A DNA stretch of 64,000 nucleotides from Oscillospiraceae bacterium (lineage in GTDB: Bacteria > Bacillota > Clostridia > Oscillospirales > Oscillospiraceae): the NCBI GenBank assembly GCA_902767915.1, contig CACXJE010000007.1, positions 80,579-144,578 of the forward strand, read 5' to 3'. A program made the position numbers and the translations under genes. The stretch's first letter is position 1; each line of letters starts with the position of its first letter. Below the pieces are notes generated by a model. It was not told where the DNA came from. It made no database searches and saw only the letters and a program-made list of their open reading frames with translations. Shown piece after piece: positions 58,534 to 64,000 of the stretch.

Positions 58534-60021
58534 TCACTCCGCCAGGGGCTTCAGGGGATAGTCCGCCGGCAGGTTGGTGCAGCGGGCCTGGGGCACCGTT
58601 TCCGCCAGGCGGGCCAGGACCCGCTCCACATACTGGCCGAAGAAGAATTCACATCTGTGGCGGTCCATGGCCAAAAAGTCGTTTTCATCAAACTCCAGCG
58701 CCTGGGCCCGGCAGCCGCCCCGGCAGTAGCTCCGATAGGCGCAGGCGGCGCATTCCGGGTTATGGGCCTCGTAGTCCTCCACGGTCCGGTAGGCGCAGCG
58801 GGAGAATTCGGAATCCGTCACCGCCTGCTTCAGGCTCATTTGGGCGAGATCCGCAAAGTTCTTCTGCTGGCCGTCGATTCCCGCAATGGAGATGCAGGGG
58901 GCCACCTTTCCGTCTCCGTTGATGAACAGCGTCCGGTACATGGCCCGGCAAACGCATTCCTCCCCACAGGCGGGGGCACTCTTGACGGCAGAAAACTGAT
59001 AGTCATAGCTGCCCTTGTGCAGGGAGATCATCCGGTTCAGAAACAGGTCAATGGGCATTCCGTCCTCGAAGAAATGGGGAAGGTACTCCAGATAGGTCTC
59101 AAAAACCTCTCTGTGGGTGATGTTGAAATCCTGCCCGTACTGCCGCCATTCCCCGAAATTCAGCATCCGATTGATAATGGCGCTCTGGGCGCCCACGGAG
59201 GCCAGCCGGTTGATGGATTCCCGCAGCACGCCCCTGTTCAGCCGGTGCATGGTGAAGGCGCTCCCGGTTTTGAACCCCCGCTTGGCCAGAAGCTCAAACT
59301 TGCCCATCAGCATCTTTTCCGCGCCTTCCATGCCCCGGAGCCAGTCATGCCAGCCCACGCCGTCAAAGCTCATAAAAAAGGTGGGCTTCAGACCCCGGTC
59401 CTCCAGCTGGTCCAGAAGACGATCATTGACCAGGGCGCCATTGGAGGAGATGCTTTTCAGATGAATCCCGTTTTTCACCAGCTCATCCACGAGCTCCATG
59501 AAATCAGATCGAATCAATGCCTCTCCGCCGGTCATCGAAACCGCCTGCAGGCCGATCTCCGCCATCTCCCGGATGATTCTTTTGCAATCCTCCGTGGAAA
59601 GCTCTCCGAATCTGGCGCCGGGGGCGGAAAGAAAGCAGTGCTTGCACTTGAAATTACACCGGCCGGTCACCGCCCAGTTCGCGCTCAAAATCAGATGATT
59701 GTCGTATTGCCGGAAGCCTTCGGCCGGCGCACCGTAGGCGCAGCGCTCCAGACAGCCCTGCTGCTCCAGCTTTCCCGCGGCAGACCGGATCTGCTCCGGC
59801 ACAATGGGAAGATTGAAATTCACCCTTCCGTTTGCCAGATCGGCGGCCGCTTTCCGCAGGCCCTCAAGGCGGACGTAGGTCAGGCTCCTCCGGTCAACGA
59901 TCGCCGCAGCCAGATCGGACCAGCCCCCATAGGTGCGGTTTGGCGCGATGCGGTAATACAAGGCGTCCGCCGCTTCGGGATGCATGGCCCGGGTTGCCAG
60001 CTCAAGCGCTTTGATGTTCAT
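58534..60021 (-). CDS. Radical SAM/SPASM peptide maturase (RiPP type)
   Basis: A 495-residue enzyme. Residues 45-95 (SLTYVRLEGLRKAAADLANG...QIRSAAGKLEQQGCLERC) have the strand-helix-winged-helix look of a PqqD-like peptide recognition element. The radical SAM site is CNFKCKHC (Cys122, 126, 129) with SMTGGEALIRSDF. The SPASM region holds Cys352, 356, 358, 376, 409, 424, 427, 433, 437 and 457, including CAACAYRSYCRGGC, enough for two auxiliary 4Fe-4S clusters. It lies downstream of a 44-residue peptide gene on the same strand, separated by a hairpin-rich 129-bp spacer. This fits a peptide-modifying enzyme forming C-S, C-C or C-O cross-links; which one is unknown. Confidence 0.88.
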   Translation of the reverse strand: MNIKALELATRAMHPEAADALYYRIAPNRTYGGWSDLAAAIVDRRSLTYVRLEGLRKAAADLANGRVNFNLPIVPEQIRSAAGKLEQQGCLERCAYGAPAEGFRQYDNHLILSANWAVTGRCNFKCKHCFLSAPGARFGELSTEDCKRIIREMAEIGLQAVSMTGGEALIRSDFMELVDELVKNGIHLKSISSNGALVNDRLLDQLEDRGLKPTFFMSFDGVGWHDWLRGMEGAEKMLMGKFELLAKRGFKTGSAFTMHRLNRGVLRESINRLASVGAQSAIINRMLNFGEWRQYGQDFNITHREVFETYLEYLPHFFEDGMPIDLFLNRMISLHKGSYDYQFSAVKSAPACGEECVCRAMYRTLFINGDGKVAPCISIAGIDGQQKNFADLAQMSLKQAVTDSEFSRCAYRTVEDYEAHNPECAACAYRSYCRGGCRAQALEFDENDFLAMDRHRCEFFFGQYVERVLARLAETVPQARCTNLPADYPLKPLAE

Positions 60022-60059
60022 AGTGGACGGTCTCCTTTCCGCAGAGCTCTGCAGAAATT

Positions 60060-60133
60060 AAGAAAGGCCTGAAACTACGTTCAAGCCTTGAATTGTTTTC
60101 TTTAGGGGCCCGGTATGTCCGGGCCCCTACTGC
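60060..60133 (-). promoter_or_regulatory. Double hairpin between peptide and maturase genes
   Basis: GGGGCCCGG-TATGT-CCGGGCCCC (60102-60127) and AAGGCCTGAA...TTCAAGCCTT (60063-60089) lie between the genes, the latter followed on the minus strand by TTAATTTCTG. The first is a CCCTACT-tailed palindrome. Together they may act as a partial terminator, keeping peptide mRNA in excess over enzyme mRNA. Confidence 0.55.
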
Positions 60134-60150
60134 TTGTGTGAAGGATTATC

Positions 60151-60285
60151 TTAGTGGCCGTCGGTGGGGCAGACGTCTTCGGGCTCGCTCACAGTCTCGC
60201 TGGGCTCATCTCCGCCTTCGCCGGACGCAGTCAGAATGTCCTCCAGTTCAAATTCCACCAGGTTCAGGATGGGCTTCTCAAACAT
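60151..60285 (-). CDS. Candidate RiPP precursor peptide, 44 residues
   Basis: The ATG at 60285 follows AAGAAAGGAG. The peptide begins MFEKPILNLVEFELEDILTA (residues 1-20) and continues SGEGGDEPSETVSEPEDVCP then TDGH. Residues 1-19 form a leader of alternating hydrophobic and acidic residues, of the FEKPxLxLxxFxxEDI type often seen beside radical SAM maturases. Residues 21-44 form a very acidic, Gly/Ser/Thr/Pro-rich core with a single Cys39. Thirteen acidic residues oppose one lysine. An upstream in-frame extension to 60411 is rejected as it lacks the ribosome site. The peptide class is not one I can name. Confidence 0.8.
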   Translation of the reverse strand: MFEKPILNLVEFELEDILTASGEGGDEPSETVSEPEDVCPTDGH

Positions 60286-60443
60286 AGTCGCAATCTCCTT
60301 TCTTGGTATTATGTCATCTGCTGGTGCAGATCGGCAACATAGGTATTTCCGTCGGCCCCGGAGGATCGACGGCTTGACAGAATCAAAGCCCATTGAGATG
60401 GGCGTAATCATACTTTTTGACTCTATCCTATTTGTTCGACTTT

Positions 60444-60472
60444 ACTATAGCAAATTCCAACCCGGATTTCAA
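60444..60472 (-). promoter_or_regulatory. Promoter of the peptide-maturase operon
   Basis: Minus strand TTGAAA (60467-60472), 17 bp, TATAGT (60444-60449). An overlapping alternative is TTGCTA (60448-60453), 17 bp, TAGGAT (60425-60430). Either leaves a leader of about 130-155 bases with short palindromes (CCCATCTCAATGGG). Confidence 0.6.
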
Positions 60473-60577
60473 GATTTTTTTCTTGTTGTTTCTGTAAATT
60501 TTTACCGGCCCTCGGATTATACTGGATCCGTTCCCCGCTGGGGCATCATCACTTTCTCTTCCGGGAGGGACTCTTCG

Positions 60578-61414
60578 ATGGATTTCCGCACACGGTTTTC
60601 GGCCTTTTTGCGCCGGATCCGGCTTTCTGAGGTCAACATTTATGCTGCCTATGCCTCGTTTTTTATCGTTCTTTCCATGTTTCCGGCCATGATGCTGATC
60701 ATCAGTCTGCTGCAGTACACCCCGATCACGGACCGGGATCTGCGGACCATCCTGCAGCGGATCGTGCCCGCCTCTCTGGGGCCGCTGCTGGACTATATGA
60801 TCGAGGAGCTCTTTGTGGTGAACTCGGTGACCGTCCTTTCCCTGTCGGCAGTCATGGCCCTCTGGATGGCCTCCAAGGGGATCTATTGTCTCCAGCGGGG
60901 GCTCAACAAGGTCTACAGCGCCCGGGAAACCCGGAGCTTTCTCCGGCTGCGGCTGCGCTGTATGGGCTTTACGGTGCTTTTGCTGCTGGCCCTGCTGCTG
61001 ACCGGGGCAATCCGTCTGGCAGGCCGGGATCTGATCACCTCCCTGGAGCCCTCCCCCGTCCCGGCGGCCCGGATCCTGCTGCGGATCATCCGGCTTCGGA
61101 CCCTGATCACGGTGCTGCTGCTGAGCCTGGTGTTCCTGGGCCTCTACTGCATTTTCCCCAATCGGGCAGTCCGGGCTGTCTCCGCCCTGCCCGGGGCGTT
61201 TTCCAGCGCGGTGCTGTGGGTGGTCTTTTCCCGGCTGTTTTCCCGGTACGTGGATCGGTTTGGGAACTATTCCTTATATTATGGGAGCCTTTCCGTGATG
61301 GCTCTGGCCATGCTCTGGATTTACAGCTGCATGTACCTGCTGCTCTGCGGCGGCCTGTTGAACTGCGAGCTGGAGCGGCTGCGGCGGCGAAAAGGCTTCT
61401 GCGCAGAAAAATAG
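60578..61414 (+). CDS. YihY/BrkB family membrane protein
   Basis: A 278-residue protein with six hydrophobic segments and the BrkB/YihY pattern: NIYAAYASFFIVLSMFPAMMLIISLLQY, ALWMASKGIYCLQRGLNKVYSARETRSFLRLRLRCMGFTVLLL and FPNRAVRAVSALPGAFSSAVLWVVFSRLFSRYVDRFGNYSLYYGSLS. The family was once thought to include RNase BN; function remains unclear. CCGGGAGGG sets the start at 60578. Divergent from the peptide operon with 292 bases between starts. Confidence 0.9.
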   Translation: MDFRTRFSAFLRRIRLSEVNIYAAYASFFIVLSMFPAMMLIISLLQYTPITDRDLRTILQRIVPASLGPLLDYMIEELFVVNSVTVLSLSAVMALWMASKGIYCLQRGLNKVYSARETRSFLRLRLRCMGFTVLLLLALLLTGAIRLAGRDLITSLEPSPVPAARILLRIIRLRTLITVLLLSLVFLGLYCIFPNRAVRAVSALPGAFSSAVLWVVFSRLFSRYVDRFGNYSLYYGSLSVMALAMLWIYSCMYLLLCGGLLNCELERLRRRKGFCAEK

Positions 61415-61417
61415 GCC

Positions 61418-61446
61418 TTTACCTTTTTGCAAAAATCCTGTAGAAT
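61418..61446 (+). promoter_or_regulatory. Promoter for the helicase gene
   Basis: TTTACC (61418-61423), 17 bp, TAGAAT (61441-61446), just after the BrkB stop. Confidence 0.6.
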
Positions 61447-61477
61447 AGGAGGGAATCATACAAGGCAGGTACGACAC

Positions 61478-63859
61478 ATGACTGAGGCATTCACTGAAAG
61501 ATTTCTCACTGCCCGGCGGGAGCTGATCCGGCGGGAGTTTTCCGATCTCAACGAAAGGCAGCGGGAGGCTGTCCTCACCACAGAGGGCCCTCTGCTGCTA
61601 TTGGCCGGCGCAGGCTCCGGCAAAACCACGGTGCTGATCCATCGGATCGCCAATCTGATCCGCTTCGGCTGCGCCTCCGATTCCCGGGAGTGCCCGGACT
61701 GGATCACGGAAGCCGACGTGGAACAGATGGAGCAGGCGCTGCGGCTTCCGGGACCCATGACGCCGGAAATTGCCGCCCGTTGCGCCCTGCGGCCGGTGGC
61801 GCCCTGGAGCATCATTGCCATCACCTTCACCAACAAGGCCGCCGGCGAGCTGAAGGACCGGCTGGAAGCCATGCTGGGAGCCCAGGCCCAGGACATCTGG
61901 GCCATGACCTTCCACTCCGCCTGCTGCCGGATCCTGCGGCGGGAGATCGACCGGCTGGGCTACACGGGCCGCTTTACGATCTACGACACCGCAGACTCCG
62001 AGCGGGTCATGAAGGACGTGATGCACGACGCCCACATCGACGAGCGGGAGCTGCCCGCCCGGCTCATTCTGAACCAGATCAGCCGGGCCAAGGACCGGAT
62101 GCTCTTTCCGGAGGACTATGAAAAACGGGCCGCGGACTATCGGGAGCAGCTGGTTTCCCGCTGCTACGTGGACTATCAGCGCCGGCTCCGGGAGGCCAAC
62201 GCCCTGGACTTTGACGACATCATCCTGCTGACGGTCAAGCTGCTGCAGGACTATGAGGAGGTCCGGGAGGCCTACCAGCGAAAGTTCCGCTACGTCCTGG
62301 TGGACGAGTATCAGGACACCAACAACCTCCAGTATCTGCTCACCGCCCTGCTGGCCGGTGGTTATGAGAATCTCTGCGTGGTGGGCGACGACGACCAGAG
62401 CATCTACCGCTTCCGGGGCGCCACCATCGAGAACATTCTGAACTTTGAAAACCAGTTCAAAAACGCCAAGCTGATCCGCCTGGAGCAGAACTACCGGTCC
62501 ACCAAGGCCATCCTGGACGCCGCCAACGCGGTGATCAAACACAACCGGGGCCGCAAGGGCAAGACCCTCTGGACCAAAAACGAGGACGGCGTGGGCATCA
62601 CCCTCAAGCGGGCCGTCAATGAGGCCGAGGAGGCCAACTATGTGGCCGGCCGGATCTTTGCCATGAAGGGCAGCGGCAGCTATCGGGATTTCGCCATTCT
62701 CTACCGGACCAACGCCCAGTCCAACGCCTTGGAGCGGGCCTTCAAATTCAACGGCATTCCCTACCGGATCATCGGCGGCACCCGGTTCTTTGACCGGGCC
62801 GAGGTCAAGGACATGCTGGCCTACTTATGGGTCATCAACAACCGGGCGGACAATCTCCGGCTGCTGCGGGTCGTGAACAATCCCCCCCGGGGCATCGGCG
62901 CCAAGACCCTGGAAACCGTGGACCGGCTGGCGGAGGCTGCAGGTCTGCCTCTGTACCTGGTGCTCTCCGACCCCTACCACTACCCCGCTCTGGAGAAAAG
63001 CGCCGCCAAGCTGATGAGCTTTGTGCTGCTGATTGAGGAATGTGCTGCCCTGCTGGACACCCTGTCCCTGCCGGACTTCTACGACGCCCTGGTGGAGAAA
63101 ACCGGCTACGCCGCCATGCTGGAGGCCAAGGGAGACGTGGAAAGCCGGACCAGGCTGGAAAACGTCCGCGAGCTTCGCTCCTCCCTGGTGGGTTATGTGG
63201 AAAACCATCCCGACGACGCCAGTCTCAACGGCTTTTTGGAGGAAATCGCCCTCTACACCGACATTGAAGCCTACGACGCCAGCGCCGACGCAGTAGTCAT
63301 GATGACCATGCACGCCGCCAAGGGTCTGGAATTCCCCCACGTCTTTCTGGTGGGCATGGAGGAGGGCCTCTTCCCCAGCCTGCGGTGCATCGGCGAGCAG
63401 GAGGAGATGGAGGAGGAGCGGCGGCTCTGCTATGTGGCCATGACCCGGGCAAAAAAGAGCCTGACCGTCACCTGCGCCCAGCAGCGCATGCTCTACGGCC
63501 GCACTACAGCCAACAAGGTCTCCCGCTTTGTGGAGGAGATCCCCCAGGACTGTCTGGCCAACCCGGTGCAAAAGCAGCGTCAGAGCCTCGGCCCCCAGCC
63601 CCGGCAGAGTCCTGGCCTCCCCTATCCCCCCCAGCACAGGCCCTCCCGGCCCTTCCAGAGCTTCGTCCAGAACGCACCGGCAAAGGAGCTGCCCGAGTAC
63701 CGCCCAGGCGACAGCGTGGTCCACACCGCCTTCGGCCGGGGCATGGTCATCAGCGTGAACAAGATGGGCAACGACGCCCTGCTGGAGATCGCCTTTGACG
63801 GCAAGGGCACCAAGCGCCTCATGGCCCGCACCGCCTCGGCACATATGAAAAAGGCGTAA
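61478..63859 (+). CDS. pcrA: UvrD/PcrA-type superfamily 1A DNA helicase
   Basis: A 793-residue 3'-5' DNA helicase for repair and replication. LNERQREAVLTTEGPLLLLAGAGSGKTT holds the Q motif and Walker A (residues 43-51), then AITFTNKAAGELKDR, VDEYQDTNNLQY (motif II), VVGDDDQSIYRFRGA (III), YRSTKAIL (IV), MTMHAAKGLEFPHVFLVGMEEGLFPS (V) and EERRLCYVAMTRAKKSL (VI). An extra stretch of about 40 residues (CASDSRECPDWITEADVEQM...) lies between motifs I and Ia. The C-terminus ends in a Tudor-like RNAP-binding domain (YRPGDSVVHTAFGRGMVISV). Start at 61478; its ribosome site is weak. Confidence 0.93.
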   Translation: MTEAFTERFLTARRELIRREFSDLNERQREAVLTTEGPLLLLAGAGSGKTTVLIHRIANLIRFGCASDSRECPDWITEADVEQMEQALRLPGPMTPEIAARCALRPVAPWSIIAITFTNKAAGELKDRLEAMLGAQAQDIWAMTFHSACCRILRREIDRLGYTGRFTIYDTADSERVMKDVMHDAHIDERELPARLILNQISRAKDRMLFPEDYEKRAADYREQLVSRCYVDYQRRLREANALDFDDIILLTVKLLQDYEEVREAYQRKFRYVLVDEYQDTNNLQYLLTALLAGGYENLCVVGDDDQSIYRFRGATIENILNFENQFKNAKLIRLEQNYRSTKAILDAANAVIKHNRGRKGKTLWTKNEDGVGITLKRAVNEAEEANYVAGRIFAMKGSGSYRDFAILYRTNAQSNALERAFKFNGIPYRIIGGTRFFDRAEVKDMLAYLWVINNRADNLRLLRVVNNPPRGIGAKTLETVDRLAEAAGLPLYLVLSDPYHYPALEKSAAKLMSFVLLIEECAALLDTLSLPDFYDALVEKTGYAAMLEAKGDVESRTRLENVRELRSSLVGYVENHPDDASLNGFLEEIALYTDIEAYDASADAVVMMTMHAAKGLEFPHVFLVGMEEGLFPSLRCIGEQEEMEEERRLCYVAMTRAKKSLTVTCAQQRMLYGRTTANKVSRFVEEIPQDCLANPVQKQRQSLGPQPRQSPGLPYPPQHRPSRPFQSFVQNAPAKELPEYRPGDSVVHTAFGRGMVISVNKMGNDALLEIAFDGKGTKRLMARTASAHMKKA

Positions 63860-63865
63860 TGATTT

Positions 63866-63927
63866 ACCCCTCCACCGCTTCGCGGTCCCCCTCCCCTAAA
63901 GCCTTTCGGCGTTAGGGGAGGTTTTTT
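63866..63927 (+). terminator. Terminator within a CCCCTCCACC-type repeat element
   Basis: CCCCTCCACCGC-TTC-GCGGTCCC then CCTCCCCTAA-AGCCTTTCGGCG-TTAGGGGAGG and a T-run. The same constant parts with different stems occur at 20903-20972. Confidence 0.8.
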
Positions 63928-63961
63928 CATAAAAAAATTAATGTTTTTCGTTAAAAAGTAC

Positions 63962-63990
63962 TTGACAAACGCAAATCACTGTGATATGAT
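63962..63990 (+). promoter_or_regulatory. Strong promoter for a gene beyond the window
   Basis: TTGACA (63962-63967), 17 bp, TATGAT (63985-63990). The transcribed gene is not in the window. Confidence 0.75.
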
Positions 63991-64000
63991 GTCGCCAGAA

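Noticed and set aside
60151-60411. Longer form of the RiPP precursor starting at 60411
   Set aside because: The extra 42 residues resemble no leader, lack a ribosome site and cross palindromic leader sequence; AAGAAAGGAG clearly marks the ATG at 60285.

Overview
The window is a GC-rich chromosomal segment of a spore-forming, Gram-positive anaerobe of the class Clostridia, most likely a gut Oscillospiraceae/Ruminococcaceae-type organism. The evidence is spoIIID and gerW/ytfJ, the clostridial IspH-ribosomal protein S1 fusion, the conserved clostridial block site-2 protease-scpA-scpB-DUF2953-ytfJ-dacF-rluB-BaiN-cmk-plsC-ispH/rpsA, and the pairing of a GGGtGRT protein with an Fe-S scaffold protein. 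No phage, plasmid, transposase or CRISPR genes are visible. The left end cuts a TatD gene. The right end stops just after a strong promoter whose gene lies outside.

Layout. 1-2.8 kb: tatD, a radical SAM gene and ksgA on the minus strand. 3-9 kb: large membrane proteins (DUF2079, YfhO) and a TIGR04255 gene. 9-14.2 kb: HAD phosphatase, a LysR regulator divergent from a flavodoxin/NTF2/aldo-keto reductase operon, then a hydrolase/DUF5655/TIGR04076 operon. 14.5-15.6 kb: a four-helix-bundle (S23/Avd-like) gene, two arrays of tiny hairpins and tRNA-Ser(GGA). 15.8-27 kb: zinc-ribbon membrane proteins, trmB with a two-component system, a ribokinase-like kinase with two nucleoside hydrolases (nucleoside salvage), a phosphodiester glycosidase and small lipoproteins. 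27-41.3 kb: one long minus-strand block for cell division, envelope and translation. 41.4-52.7 kb: spoIIID, a CBS-type pyrophosphatase, cysteine desulfidase, GGGtGRT/scaffold pair, and an envelope cluster (ddl, DUF1934, a GT4-CsaB fusion, a membrane acyltransferase-like protein). 53-64 kb: transglutaminase-like lipoprotein, mnmA, DUF2207, DUF308, a two-gene radical SAM peptide cassette, BrkB/YihY and a PcrA-type helicase.

Two things stand out. First, 58.5-60.3 kb encodes a 44-residue acidic peptide followed by a radical SAM/SPASM enzyme with a possible N-terminal recognition domain: a compact candidate RiPP system of a class I cannot assign. Second, the intergenic DNA is full of several unrelated short repeat families sharing one design, constant flanks around a hairpin whose stem sequence changes from copy to copy while staying self-complementary. 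They are accompanied by tracts with a strict 7-bp period. The repeats sit at gene ends, where they supply stop codons, and have entered reading frames of plsC, the BaiN-like flavoprotein and the RluB-like pseudouridine synthase.

All calls are from reading the sequence and recall of families; no search or folding program was run.
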